Part shown: positions 31,164 to 40,569 of the stretch, one piece after another | How positions within the stretch are numbered: position 1 is the first letter of the stretch | Layout of the letters: every line of letters starts with the position of its first letter | Origin: Pseudomonas sp. ADAK18 | GTDB taxonomy: Bacteria > Pseudomonadota > Gammaproteobacteria > Pseudomonadales > Pseudomonadaceae | Direction of reading: 5' to 3' | Assembly: GCF_012935695.1 (NCBI RefSeq) | Contig: NZ_CP052859.1 | Location: 1,777,001 to 1,841,000 of the forward strand | Length of the DNA stretch: 64,000 nt | The notes under the pieces: model-generated | What the model was told of the DNA's origin: nothing | Seen by the model: only the letters and a program-made list of their open reading frames with translations | Databases searched by the model: none | Program-made: the position numbers and the translations under genes

Positions 31164-31325
31164 TCACGCCCGACGCGTGTCGCTGGACGGGTTCGTCGTC
31201 TGTGTTGCAAACACCGCCAGCCCGGCCCGGGCCGCATACATCGTCCACATCAGCTCGGCCGCCGCACGTGCCTGGCGCCGTTTGCGGTGAAGGGTGAAAT
31301 CGATGACGTTGGTCGGTGTGTGCAT
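31164..31325 (-). CDS. Small basic protein upstream of the XRE-cupin gene
   Basis: 53 residues, too short to be listed by simple ORF callers: MHTPTNVIDFTLHRKRRQAR, then AAAELMWTMYAARAGLAVFA and a short polar tail. AAGAGA lies 9 bases before the ATG. Its stop is 5 bases before the regulator's ATG, so the two genes are probably one operon. A basic helix followed by an amphipathic helix. No named family. Confidence 0.6.
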   Translation of the reverse strand: MHTPTNVIDFTLHRKRRQARAAAELMWTMYAARAGLAVFATQTTNPSSDTRRA

Positions 31326-31573
31326 GGGGTAGATCTCTTGTGACAGTGGCGACTCAGTGGCTTCACATTACTGTGTAGGACTTATTTCGATAAATACTGA
31401 GTTTGCATTTGTTAATTCGATTTTGGACTTAGTGGGAGCGGGCCGGTCTGACAGTGCTGTACGACACGTCCGGCTCTATCACCGGGCGTGACCCGTCGGG
31501 TTTCTGGTTCTTCCCATGACTGATCTCGTGCCGGGCGTAGCCCTCGCAACACTGAATTCCAAGGATTTGCTCC

Positions 31574-33733
31574 ATGCACCTGCGACAACCCCCGTTTGCT
31601 TTTTCTGCCCGCAGGACCTGGCCCGTGCTTGGTTTTGGCGCCGCGCTGACCTTCAGCCAACTGGCCCAGGCCGAGGAGCCCAATACGCTCGAGCTTGCCC
31701 CGGTGGAGGTGTCCAGCGCCGAGATCAGCGCGCAGGAGGTGGCCCAGGCCCAACTCAAAAGCGTTCCGGGTGGTACCAACTACATCGACCTCAACAGCGT
31801 CAAACAGGGGCGGGTAAGCACTAACGAAGACGTGTTCAAGTACCAGGCGGGTGTCTACGCCAAGGCGGCAAACAATGAGGGCGTGAAGCTTTCCATTCGT
31901 GGTTCGGGCATCAACCGGGGCCCGGGTGCCCATGCTTCCGGGTTATACGAGACCTTCGATGGGCTGCCACTCACCGGTCCCGGCGGTACACCCTACGAGC
32001 TCAAGGACCCGTTGTGGCTCAGCCGGGTTGAGGTGCTGCGGGGCGCCAACGGTTTTGACCAAGGGGCTTTGGCCCTGGGCGGCGCCGTCAATTACGTCAC
32101 CCATACCGGTTACGACGCGCCCAAGTTGCAAGTGCGCTACGAGGTCGGTAGCCATGGCTACGGCCAGCGGGAGATCAGTTCCGGACAGGTGTTGGGGGAT
32201 GCCGACTATTACATCAGCCTGACCGACTCCGAATATGACGGTTTCCAGGATCACAGCTCGGGCAGTGGCAAGGGCGTGGCGGCCAACTTTGGCTACCGGT
32301 TCAATCCCGACCTGGAAACACGCTTCTATTTCCGCTACCGGGAAACCGCAAACGACTCGCCCGGCAAACTGACGCGCGACCAGATCAGCCACGACCCGCG
32401 AGCAGCCAACGCGCTCAACGTGACCCGTGACTCGAAACGCCTGCAGCCCGGCTCGACCTGGATCGCCAACAAGACCACCCTGCAACTGGATGACAATTCA
32501 AGGATCGAGGCTGGTCTGGTGTATCACGACTATCCCATGGACCTGAGGGAGGGGACTAACCGCCTCAAGGTGGCCTATACCGATATCAGCGGCACCTTGA
32601 ACTACATCCGCCAAGACACCCTGTTCGGCCATGACAGCAAGACCACCCTCGGCCTGCGTACCACCCAGGCGCTGCCCAACAATGGCGCGTCGGAATACGT
32701 GCGGGTGCCTGCCGGCAATACGGCAGGTTATGCCCCTGGCACCAAGACTCGCGACTACAGCTACCTGGGCTCCGACAGCGTGCTGCATATCGGCAACGAC
32801 CTTGAGCTGATCCCGGACCTTTGGCTGACCACCGGGATTGCGGCGATCTATACCCGCCGGGAAACCGAGGTCACGTATCCCCAGACCCATGCTCCTGTGA
32901 GCCAGCACGATTGGGACTATGCCCTCCGCGTTGGCTTGCGCTATGACTTCAACCCGCAGCTGCAGGTGTACGGCAACTTGAGTCGTTCGGTCGAGCCACC
33001 GCATGCGTGGTCGATGATCTGGGGCTCGAACAAGTTCTTCCCGGCTGGCAGCGGTCCGGCCAGTGGCTTGCAACGTGAAGGCGTGAAGTTGAAGAACCAG
33101 ACCGCAACCACCCTGGAAGTGGGGGGGCGTGGTGAGGCGTGGCTCGGGCAGTGGGACTTGGCGCTGTACCGTTCCGAGGTGCGGCACGAGTTGCTCGCTG
33201 TGGAAATGGTAGCAACCTCTGCCTCATCAGCGGTGATCGCCGAATCCAACGCCAGCCCCACCGTGCATCAGGGCGTTGAATTGAGCTTGATCAGCCCGCT
33301 GTGGGATGGCGGCAACACCGGCAAACTCGACCTGCGACAGGCCTACACCTACAGCGATTTCCACTACCGGAATGACGACCGTTTTGGCGACAACGCATTG
33401 CCCGGTATCCCCAAGCATTACTATCAGGCACAACTGCGCTACAGCCATCCCACCGGCTTTTACACCAGCTTAAATGGCGAGCATTCCTCACGCGTGGCGG
33501 TGGACTATGCCAACTCCTATTACGCGACGGCCTACACGCTACTGGGCGCAACGGTTGGCTACGACGCGCCCAAGCAAGACTGGCAAGCCTGGGTGGACCT
33601 GCGTAACCTCACCAACAAGCGCTACGCGAATACGGTCACGCCTGGTTATGACGATAAGGGCCAGGATGTCGCACGCTCTACGCCCGGTGATGGCCGGGGT
33701 GTTTATGCAGGCGTTTCCTGGAGTTTGCGTTAA
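31574..33733 (+). CDS. TonB-dependent outer membrane receptor
   Basis: 719 residues. Signal peptide 1-36 (ends QLAQAEE), plug domain about 50-175 (LSIRGSGINRGPGAHASGLY, then VEVLRGANGFDQGALALGGAVNYVTHTG) and a 22-strand barrel to the end. FecA-like features in the plug suggest ferric chelates. No signalling extension is present, so control would be by Fur or a local regulator. It is divergent from the XRE-cupin operon across 248 bases, with no convincing Fur box seen. Substrate unknown; a link with the Met-rich protein is only positional. Confidence 0.88.
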   Translation: MHLRQPPFAFSARRTWPVLGFGAALTFSQLAQAEEPNTLELAPVEVSSAEISAQEVAQAQLKSVPGGTNYIDLNSVKQGRVSTNEDVFKYQAGVYAKAANNEGVKLSIRGSGINRGPGAHASGLYETFDGLPLTGPGGTPYELKDPLWLSRVEVLRGANGFDQGALALGGAVNYVTHTGYDAPKLQVRYEVGSHGYGQREISSGQVLGDADYYISLTDSEYDGFQDHSSGSGKGVAANFGYRFNPDLETRFYFRYRETANDSPGKLTRDQISHDPRAANALNVTRDSKRLQPGSTWIANKTTLQLDDNSRIEAGLVYHDYPMDLREGTNRLKVAYTDISGTLNYIRQDTLFGHDSKTTLGLRTTQALPNNGASEYVRVPAGNTAGYAPGTKTRDYSYLGSDSVLHIGNDLELIPDLWLTTGIAAIYTRRETEVTYPQTHAPVSQHDWDYALRVGLRYDFNPQLQVYGNLSRSVEPPHAWSMIWGSNKFFPAGSGPASGLQREGVKLKNQTATTLEVGGRGEAWLGQWDLALYRSEVRHELLAVEMVATSASSAVIAESNASPTVHQGVELSLISPLWDGGNTGKLDLRQAYTYSDFHYRNDDRFGDNALPGIPKHYYQAQLRYSHPTGFYTSLNGEHSSRVAVDYANSYYATAYTLLGATVGYDAPKQDWQAWVDLRNLTNKRYANTVTPGYDDKGQDVARSTPGDGRGVYAGVSWSLR

Positions 33734-33871
33734 TCTGACGGGCATCGAGGAAACTGCTGGCCCAAAGAAATGGAAATTTCGTACCTTGGGGTAGCGCCGA
33801 GCCGACCATCGCATGTCTGCCCAGGCCCGTTGGTTGGCTCACCATGACTCAGCCATGAACAAGGATGGACA

Positions 33872-35059
33872 GTGCCGATGGTCAACTCAGCCTTACGGAT
33901 ATGGTGTGCGGTCAGTGTGCTGTGCGTGGCCTCGTTCACGATGGTAACGTCCGAGTTCGCCCCCATTGGTTTGTTGTCGCAGATATCCGCCGACCTGGAT
34001 CAAACCCCGTCTACCATAGGGCTGACGGTGACGTTGTACGCATGGATCGGAGCTGCCAGCGGTTTGCTGTCCAACTGGTTGAACTGCTGGATTCCCCGCA
34101 AGGCACTGCTGGTCGCTTTGATGCTGATACTGGCTGTATCGAACGGCCTGGCGGCGTTGTCCCCTGAATTTTCGACGCTGCTCGGCGCCCGTGCCGTCGG
34201 CGCATTGGCCCATGGCGTGTTCTGGGCAGTCGTGGCCGCCACCGCTGCGCATATTGTGCCGGCGCACCGCATGGGGCTGGCCACCTCGATCGTCTTGGGC
34301 GGCATCACGATCGCCACGGTCATGGGCGTTCCGCTGATCAATCTGGTGGGCCAATACGATGGTTGGCGCACGGCCTTTGTGTGCCTGGCCTTGATGTGTG
34401 TCGCCAGCGCTGGTGCGATAGCCCTGGTACTTCCCTCCATGCAGATTCACTCACTGGCCAAAGGCGTCGGGTTTGCAGCGGTGCTGCGGCGCAAGGATCT
34501 GTTGATCACATACGTCATCACCGGGCTGACAGCGGCTGCGCATTTTGGCGCCTACACCTTTGTCGAACCGTTTATTGGCCAGGTGCCAGGCATCACGTCA
34601 TACCTGATTGCCGTCCTGCTGTTTGCCTTCGGCGCAGCCGGGTTTCTGGGCAACCTGTTGAGTGCGCTGTTTATTGATCGCTACTTGAAGACGTTCATTC
34701 TGGTGGCGTTGATCGCGATGGCATTGGCCTTGGTGACCTTGGGCATCTACGGCCCCTTACTGGGTATCGCACCCGTGGTTATCTTGTTGGTGGTCTGGGG
34801 CGTTGCTATTTCCGCCTTGTTTACCGGCCTGCAAACCTGGGTCTTGAGGATTGCCGGTGATCACATGGTGCCGGCAACCGCGATCCATACCGCCGTGTTG
34901 AACAGCGCGATTGGGCTGGGGGTGATTATCGGTGGGGGAGCATTAAACATGGCCGGGTTCAAGGGCGCGATGCTCGCGGCCAGCGTGGTGATTGTCCCGG
35001 CTATCGTCCTGATGATCGCCTCAGGCCTTCGCGCTCGTACCGAGCCGGTCTTCTCCTAG
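33872..35059 (+). CDS. MFS transporter (sugar/drug efflux type)
   Basis: 395 residues, 12 predicted membrane helices. TSEFAPIGLLSQISADL and GARAVGALAHGVFWAVVAATAAHIVP are typical of the AraJ/SotB-like exporters. The first codon is read as GTG 33872, 6 bases after AAGGAT; ATG 33878 is an alternative. The 3' end overlaps the convergent gene at 35021 by 39 bases. The substrate cannot be read from sequence. Confidence 0.88.
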   Translation: MPMVNSALRIWCAVSVLCVASFTMVTSEFAPIGLLSQISADLDQTPSTIGLTVTLYAWIGAASGLLSNWLNCWIPRKALLVALMLILAVSNGLAALSPEFSTLLGARAVGALAHGVFWAVVAATAAHIVPAHRMGLATSIVLGGITIATVMGVPLINLVGQYDGWRTAFVCLALMCVASAGAIALVLPSMQIHSLAKGVGFAAVLRRKDLLITYVITGLTAAAHFGAYTFVEPFIGQVPGITSYLIAVLLFAFGAAGFLGNLLSALFIDRYLKTFILVALIAMALALVTLGIYGPLLGIAPVVILLVVWGVAISALFTGLQTWVLRIAGDHMVPATAIHTAVLNSAIGLGVIIGGGALNMAGFKGAMLAASVVIVPAIVLMIASGLRARTEPVFS

Positions 35060-35359
35060 CGCTGCGGCCGGCAGCGTCGCCTCAATCCGGGCCTGCTCCC
35101 AGGCACTCAGCAGGCTGACCGGGTCGGTGCCGAAGCGTTGCCAATGGCCGGTCCTGCCGTCAGGTGCCACACAGGACGGGCAGCCGATCAATACACCATT
35201 GCTGGTCAGCAGTGTGATCTCCCAGTCATCCACCTTGAGCACCGTTGTCTCGCCATTGGAGGCGGTGGGCGGGTGTTGCAAGGCGCGGATGTCGAGTGCG
35301 ACATCCTTGAGCACTTGGTAAGCCTCCCGTGCAGAAACGGTCGCTGTGGATTTCGTCAT
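35021..35359 (-). CDS. Hypothetical protein
   Basis: 112 residues from ATG 35359 (MTKSTATVSAREAYQVLKDV). Contains VDDWEITLLTSNGVLIGCPSCVAPDGRTGHWQRFGTDPVSLLS, with a CxxC, and looks like a small soluble protein seen in other Pseudomonas. No function known to me. Overlaps the end of the MFS gene on the other strand. Confidence 0.65.
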   Translation of the reverse strand: MTKSTATVSAREAYQVLKDVALDIRALQHPPTASNGETTVLKVDDWEITLLTSNGVLIGCPSCVAPDGRTGHWQRFGTDPVSLLSAWEQARIEATLPAAALGEDRLGTSAKA

Positions 35360-35764
35360 CGTGATTGCCTTGGTCTGGATTGGCGCAGTTTCGCGTTCCT
35401 CAGAGTGGGTTTCAAGCATTGTCGGACTCGTCGCCAGCGCTCGATTTTTTTTGCGAACTGCGCTAGTTTTTTTGTAACAATTGAGTGTATAAGATAAAGG
35501 CTACTGGGTAGAAAGATGACTTTCGCCAGTAGTGGAGTTCCTCGCGTTGTTGATTGTTTTCTCGGCGTCGGGTTCTCAAGCGTGTACGCACATGGAATGT
35601 CGCCGTACTCGCAAAAAAACATTTGTTCAGCACGCTTAAGTGTTCTTCGGATAAATGTCTGCAATCGACTTTATAGTGCTGCCGTTGCTGGGTGTGGATG
35701 GCGTTTCATTATGGGGTCTTATTAACTTTTATTTAATTAATCTGTTTTAAATGGAGCAATACTC
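35360..35764. other. Intergenic region, nothing recognised
   Basis: 405 bases between a divergent pair. A+T-rich around 35440-35500 and 35730-35755. It should hold the promoters of both neighbours. The short frames in it have no ribosome site or credible composition. Confidence 0.5.
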
Positions 35765-36610
35765 ATGCAAAGGAAAGCACAGTTGAAGTACCTGGCGCTG
35801 TTATGGCTGCCGCTGATGACGGCCTGTACCAGCACCCAAACTACCCGTGAGCCAGTACGTGCCATCCAGGCACCTGTCGAGCAGGCGGTCACGGTCGATA
35901 ACTGCTCGTTCGGCTGCCCTTCGGGCGGTGGGCCGCTGACGCTGAATCGCCAGGCCTACACCTTGAACAACAATGGCTCGACCAAGTTCGCCAACTGGGT
36001 GGCCTATCGGATCACCAAGACCACACCGGCCAGCGGGCGCCCACGTAACTGGCAGACCGATCCCGATATTCCGGCCGGCGAAACCCTTGATCCTGTGGAC
36101 TACAACGGCGCGAACGTCGCGTTGAAGGTAGACCGCGGGCACCAAGCGAACCTGGCATCGATGGCCGGGGTGTCCGATTGGCAGGCCCTCAATTACCTCT
36201 CCAACATCACCCCGCAGAAGTCTGATTTGAACCAGGGCCCTTGGGCGCGTCTGGAGGATCAGGAGCGCAACCTGAGCAAGGATGCGGGTATCGACGAGGT
36301 GTATGTGATGACGGGGCCGCTGTATGAAAAGTTTATCGGTACCTTGCCTGGCACCAATAAGGTTCACACGATTCCCAGTGGCTACTGGAAGATTATTGTT
36401 GTCGGAAAGTCGCCGGAAGAGGGTCTTTATGCCTCGTTCATCATGAATCAGGATTCGCCCAAGGAGGCCAACTTTTGTGACTATCGTGCTACGATCGAAC
36501 AAATTGAAGAACGTTCGGGCCTGACGTTCTGGAGTGGTCTTCCGCAAATGGTGCAAACGGCGCTTAAATCCAGGCAGGGGCAACTTCCGCAGAGGATTGG
36601 TTGCAAGTAA
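35765..36610 (+). CDS. Secreted DNA/RNA non-specific endonuclease (lipoprotein)
   Basis: 281 residues. Signal MQRKAQLKYLALLWLPLMTAC with lipobox MTAC. Nuclease domain about 50-265 with the conserved DRGHQANLASMAG (family form DRGH, the catalytic His), later NITPQKSDLNQGPWARLEDQER (metal-binding Asn) and VYVMTGPLYE. This is the NucA/Serratia nuclease family, which degrades DNA and RNA with Mg. It would act in the periplasm or at the outer membrane, for nutrient use or defence. Single gene. Confidence 0.92.
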   Translation: MQRKAQLKYLALLWLPLMTACTSTQTTREPVRAIQAPVEQAVTVDNCSFGCPSGGGPLTLNRQAYTLNNNGSTKFANWVAYRITKTTPASGRPRNWQTDPDIPAGETLDPVDYNGANVALKVDRGHQANLASMAGVSDWQALNYLSNITPQKSDLNQGPWARLEDQERNLSKDAGIDEVYVMTGPLYEKFIGTLPGTNKVHTIPSGYWKIIVVGKSPEEGLYASFIMNQDSPKEANFCDYRATIEQIEERSGLTFWSGLPQMVQTALKSRQGQLPQRIGCK

Positions 36611-36910
36611 TCGCTGAGGTTGCGCGGCAGTGCCGCACTTAAACTATTCAATCTGATTGACCCACTAAGTTGATAGGGCAGTGAGTGCCTGTCAACTTAG
36701 CTGAGACTGTAACGTGGTTTGCGATCAGTAAGCGATCCACACGCTTTTCGAATGTCAGGAGGTCAATCCTGGCATTCGCCCATCCGAAATCCGCCAACGA
36801 CAACCGACTTTCAGCAGGAGTGGCCTTTTAACATTGCCGCTCACTCTTTATTATCCGCCCCCAGCAACTCCGGCCATGGAGACGCTCCATTAAAAACTAA
36901 GGAAGTCGTA
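36611..36910. other. Intergenic region with a 13-bp stem
   Basis: CTAAGTTGATAGG and CCTGTCAACTTAG (36665-36700) can pair around a 10-base loop. No T run follows, so it may be an operator or a weak terminator of the nuclease gene. Nothing else recognised. Confidence 0.45.
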
Positions 36911-37549
36911 ATGCACATTGGAAAAATGCTGGGGTTGGCCCTGATCATGTTGGGGATGAGTGGTTGCGCCAGCTTCACGAAGGACGAAGTGGCGCCCGTC
37001 AGCCTGCCATCGATGGCCAACTTCGCCAACAAACCGAACGTCTACGTAGACTTTGCGTTCTACCAAGGTGAACCGAAAAGCACGACTGCCGTCGAGGTTC
37101 CACAAGCGCGGGACATGCTTCGTCCACAGTTGCAAAAAGTCCTCACCGATTCCGGTCTGTTTGGTCGCGTCACCCTGGACGAGTTCCAGAAGCAGCCGGG
37201 CGATTACAGCCTGCGCCTGAAGGTCTACAACCATCCGCCAGGCGGCGGTCAGTTGGTCATGGCCTTTATCAGTGGCCTGACCTTCACCATCATTCCAACC
37301 CTGGGGACTGACCAGTACACCATGAGCCTTGAGTCCCTGGACTCGCAGGGTCAAGCGCTGAGTACTGGTACCAACCACGATGGGATCAACACTTGGATGG
37401 GTATCTGGTTTATCCCGATGATGGCGTACACGCCGAAAGAGGCGGTGACCGACACATTCACCCGTCAGGTCAACGCGCTGCTCAAGCAAATGGTGGACAG
37501 CAAGAACCTGAAGTATTCGGCTCTGGATGCTGGCGTGCCACGGGCCTGA
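36911..37549 (+). CDS. Putative lipoprotein of unknown function
   Basis: 212 residues from ATG 36911 (MHIGKMLGLALIMLGMSGC, lipobox MSGC). Mature part: VYVDFAFYQGEP..., then SLRLKVYNHPPGGGQLVMAFISGLTFTIIPTLG with a hydrophobic stretch. The pattern resembles small Pseudomonas outer membrane lipoproteins of the DUF4136-like type. No function known. Convergent to the YajG-like gene. Confidence 0.75.
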   Translation: MHIGKMLGLALIMLGMSGCASFTKDEVAPVSLPSMANFANKPNVYVDFAFYQGEPKSTTAVEVPQARDMLRPQLQKVLTDSGLFGRVTLDEFQKQPGDYSLRLKVYNHPPGGGQLVMAFISGLTFTIIPTLGTDQYTMSLESLDSQGQALSTGTNHDGINTWMGIWFIPMMAYTPKEAVTDTFTRQVNALLKQMVDSKNLKYSALDAGVPRA

Positions 37550-37573
37550 CCCGCTCGGAAGAATGCGAGGAAA

Positions 37574-37606
37574 CCTCTGCGAGAGCGGGCTGAACCGCTC
37601 TCGCAG
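37574..37606. terminator. Hairpin between convergent lipoprotein genes
   Basis: CTGCGAGAGCGG-GCTGAA-CCGCTCTCGCAG, a perfect 12-base stem placed midway between two convergent stop codons. T runs are absent on the plus strand; TAAATAAACC lies beyond. Confidence 0.65.
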
Positions 37607-37614
37607 TACGTGGT

Positions 37615-38160
37615 TTATTTAAGCGCTTGAATAAACAACGGTTCGCTGTACAACGACTTGAGCAAATCACGCACCATCGGGTTGTAGGCATTCGCGGCAT
37701 TCGGGATCGCAATGAACCCGAAGAAAGAACTGGACCACGTGTTATTCACTTCCTTGGTCCCCTCGTACACCACGTCATTACCCTTGAGCAGAGTAAACCG
37801 CGCGGCCAGCGTACCGTTGCCGGAGCCCATTCCTGCCGTCAGTGAATTCTTGACCACCAGCACCTGCAGATGACGTTCTGCCTGCGGGTTCAGCAGACCC
37901 GCCAATTTGAGTTCCTGGGTGATGGCTGCCTGGATATGTGCCGGGATGCTGCCGCTGGGAGACCTGATCGGATTGGCCCGCACTGTCAGCGTTCCCTCAC
38001 CAGACGCGGGCGTAACCTGGGCGTTGCTGATGGGCTGCAGTGGGGGTGTTTGCTTGAGGCGCTGGACGTTGTCGAAGTTGGGCTCATATTGCGTCATGGT
38101 GACGCCACAACCTTGCAGCAGCAGTGCGAGCAACGGGGCCAACAGTAGAAGCTTTTTCAC
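37615..38160 (-). CDS. YajG-like lipoprotein
   Basis: 181 residues. Signal MKKLLLLAPLLALLLQGC (lipobox LQGC). Mature part: NPIRSPSGSIPAHIQAAITQELKLAGLLNPQAERHLQVLV and ARFTLLKGNDVVYEGTKEVN follow the YajG family of outer membrane lipoproteins. Function unknown even in E. coli. Single gene. Confidence 0.82.
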   Translation of the reverse strand: MKKLLLLAPLLALLLQGCGVTMTQYEPNFDNVQRLKQTPPLQPISNAQVTPASGEGTLTVRANPIRSPSGSIPAHIQAAITQELKLAGLLNPQAERHLQVLVVKNSLTAGMGSGNGTLAARFTLLKGNDVVYEGTKEVNNTWSSSFFGFIAIPNAANAYNPMVRDLLKSLYSEPLFIQALK

Positions 38161-38379
38161 GGCATTTCCTTGCGTGAGAGTGAGAGAGGGCCGCGATTAT
38201 CGTCAGCCAATGCCGAGGCGGCAACCACCGGTCGCATGAAGCTTGAAAAGCTATGCGGACCAGGGCTGTGGTGCGGAGCAAAAGTTTGTTTTGGAAAAGT
38301 CACCGAGAAGGCATTTTGCTGGCCCTCTTGTTACAAAATGTTCGCCAAAATCACTTTTATTTTCAGGTGGTTAGGCGGG

Positions 38380-38715
38380 ATGCAAATGCGCAATGTAGGA
38401 ATCATGCTGATCGCCTGTTCTCTGGCAGGTGGTGTGGCGACTGTTCAGGCCAGAGAACTGCGAGAGAACGATCGGTACATGTGCAGTTGGGGAGCGGGCA
38501 CGGCCGCCAGGGCCCAGGAGTTGAAGCTGTCCGGCGTCTCGCTGTATGCCGCGCGGCAGAAGCTTCAGACGTACAAGTTCAACAAATCCTGGATGCACAT
38601 GATGGCCATGGGCATTACCGAGCAGACCTATGACAGCCGCTCGCGGGCCAAGCCTGAAGTGATTCGGCAGAGCTTTTATCAGGACTGCCTGCGTTACAAG
38701 GTGGCGCGCAAATGA
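38380..38715 (+). CDS. Small secreted hypothetical protein
   Basis: 111 residues. Signal MQMRNVGIMLIACSLAGGVA with cleavage after VQA. Mature 86 residues: RENDRYMCSWGAGTAARAQELKLSG and an end with SFYQDCLRYKVARK, two cysteines that could pair. Start may be ATG 38380 or 38386. No family recognised. The upstream frame to 38170 is rejected for lack of a ribosome site. Confidence 0.7.
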   Translation: MQMRNVGIMLIACSLAGGVATVQARELRENDRYMCSWGAGTAARAQELKLSGVSLYAARQKLQTYKFNKSWMHMMAMGITEQTYDSRSRAKPEVIRQSFYQDCLRYKVARK

Positions 38716-38810
38716 TTGCACCGCCCAGTGCAAAATCTGCGTAACCCTGTCCAACTTTGCCCCCGCTGCGCTCTTCATACTGGCCCCAGGTATTTGAAGA
38801 GGCAGACGCA

Positions 38811-39506
38811 ATGACTCACTACATATTCACCCCCGCCGAAACACCGTCACTCGCTATCCAGGGTGACGATGCTCGTTTCCCGCTGCGCCGAGTGTTCTGT
38901 GTAGGGCGCAACTACAGCGAGCACGCCCGGGAAATGGGGCATGACCCGGACCGTGAACCTCCCTTCTTTTTCATGAAGCCAGCGGACGCGGTAGTGGCGG
39001 CCGAGGGCGTGATCGCCTATCCGCCGTTGACCGCCGACTTGCACCACGAAGTCGAGTTGGTGGTGGCCATCGGCAAAGCTGGGGTGGATATTGCCGCCGA
39101 AGACGCCTTTGCGCATATCTGGGGTTATGGCGTGGGCATTGACCTGACCCGTCGCGACCTCCAGGCCCAGGCAAAAAAGCTGTCGCGCCCCTGGGAATGG
39201 GCCAAGGCCTTCGATGAGTCAGCGCCTTGTACCGCGTTGCGCCCGGTGAGTGCGGTGGGGCATCCCGGCAGTGGGCGAATCTGGCTCAAGGTTAACGGCG
39301 AGCAACGTCAGGTGGGCGACCTGGCAGACCAGATCTGGTCGGTCAGCGAGGTGATCAGTCATGCCTCAAGATCGGTGGCATTGAAGGCGGGTGACCTGAT
39401 CTTCACAGGCACTCCAGCGGGTGTCGGTGCATTGCAGCCGGGGGATGTGCTCACCGCCGGGATCGACGGGATTGGCGAGTTGAGCTTCACCCTCGCTCAG
39501 GGTTGA
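38811..39506 (+). CDS. Fumarylacetoacetate hydrolase family protein
   Basis: 231 residues from ATG 38811. RVFCVGRNYSEHAREMG, PPFFFMKPADAV and the metal-binding HHEVELVVAIGKAG with GYGVGIDLTRRDLQ are FAH signatures. The end has DLIFTGTPAGVGALQPGD. The length and look are nearest to fumarylpyruvate hydrolase and acylpyruvases, which split C-C bonds in aromatic catabolism. It is followed by an AraC regulator 36 bases on. Confidence 0.9.
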   Translation: MTHYIFTPAETPSLAIQGDDARFPLRRVFCVGRNYSEHAREMGHDPDREPPFFFMKPADAVVAAEGVIAYPPLTADLHHEVELVVAIGKAGVDIAAEDAFAHIWGYGVGIDLTRRDLQAQAKKLSRPWEWAKAFDESAPCTALRPVSAVGHPGSGRIWLKVNGEQRQVGDLADQIWSVSEVISHASRSVALKAGDLIFTGTPAGVGALQPGDVLTAGIDGIGELSFTLAQG

Positions 39507-39542
39507 CGCTACAGTGGGGCCCAGGCAACCCGAGAGACATTT

Positions 39543-40454
39543 ATGCCCGGCACCCGCGTCACCACCTACGGCATGGCACAACGCAGTGACCGCCCCGACT
39601 TCTACATCCGCGACAAGCGAGGCAGGGCGGCGCTGACCAGTCCCCATCGTCACGAATACTTCCAGATCCAGATCAACCTGGGCGGCGACACCGTGCAGCA
39701 CATCGGTGGCGCCGTGCGCCCGTTCCCGAAGAAGGCCCTGGCGTTTATCCTGCCCCATCGTCTGCATGTGATTCCCCATCCTGAAGACGGCGATTTCATG
39801 CTGATCAATTTCAGCCAGGGATTTTTCCTGCCGCAACTGACCTGCGATCCCCTGGACCTGGAAGACATCCCCATCGACCAAGCGCCGGAGCTGTCACCGT
39901 TTCGCTTTCAGGAACACATCGACTTCATCCTCGGTGACGATGGGTTTGAAGAAGTGAAAGCCTGGCTGGAACAGATGCGCACGCTGGACGCCCACCGCAG
40001 CTTCGGTGCCCGGGAACGGCTCAAGGGTTACCTGTTTCAGATGATCGGCCTGGTGTGCCAACAGTACGCTGGACCGCTCCAGGCCTTTGCCGCCAACAAT
40101 GCCACCCGGCGTGGCCGCAAGGATGCACTGGCCCGCGTGCAGATCTACATTCGCGAGCATCTGCATGAACCATCGCTCAACTTGAACGATGCAGCGGCGG
40201 CGGCCTTCCTGTCGCCCAACTACCTGACCCACCTGCTGCGCAAGGAAACCGGCAAACCCTTCTCTCAGTTGGTCCTCGACCGACGCATGCAACTGGCCCG
40301 CACGCTGCTGCTCAACGGTTCGCAGATGATTGGCCAGATAGCCCATGCCTGCGGTTTTACGGATGAAGCCTATTTCTCCCGGTGTTTTCGCAAGGCCCAC
40401 GGGTTGGCGCCGGGGCAGTTCAGAAAGCGCCAAGGCAATGACTCCCTGATGTAG
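39543..40454 (+). CDS. AraC family transcriptional regulator
   Basis: 303 residues. N-terminal cupin-like sensing domain (about 35-110, SPHRHEYFQIQINLGGDT, with PHRLHVIPHP) and C-terminal double HTH (about 200-300, SLNLNDAAAAAFLSPNYLTHLLRKETG, then QIAHACGFTDEAYFSRCFRKAHGLAPGQFRK). It follows the FAH gene on the same strand and may control it. Confidence 0.92.
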   Translation: MPGTRVTTYGMAQRSDRPDFYIRDKRGRAALTSPHRHEYFQIQINLGGDTVQHIGGAVRPFPKKALAFILPHRLHVIPHPEDGDFMLINFSQGFFLPQLTCDPLDLEDIPIDQAPELSPFRFQEHIDFILGDDGFEEVKAWLEQMRTLDAHRSFGARERLKGYLFQMIGLVCQQYAGPLQAFAANNATRRGRKDALARVQIYIREHLHEPSLNLNDAAAAAFLSPNYLTHLLRKETGKPFSQLVLDRRMQLARTLLLNGSQMIGQIAHACGFTDEAYFSRCFRKAHGLAPGQFRKRQGNDSLM

Positions 40455-40569
40455 TCCACCGCTTCAAGCGCGTGCCATACGGCTCTATTACAAATACACC
40501 ACAATCATTCTGTTTATTCGTGTGTATCCAATTCCCTACAATCAGATGCTTGTGGGGAGGAGGGTATGC

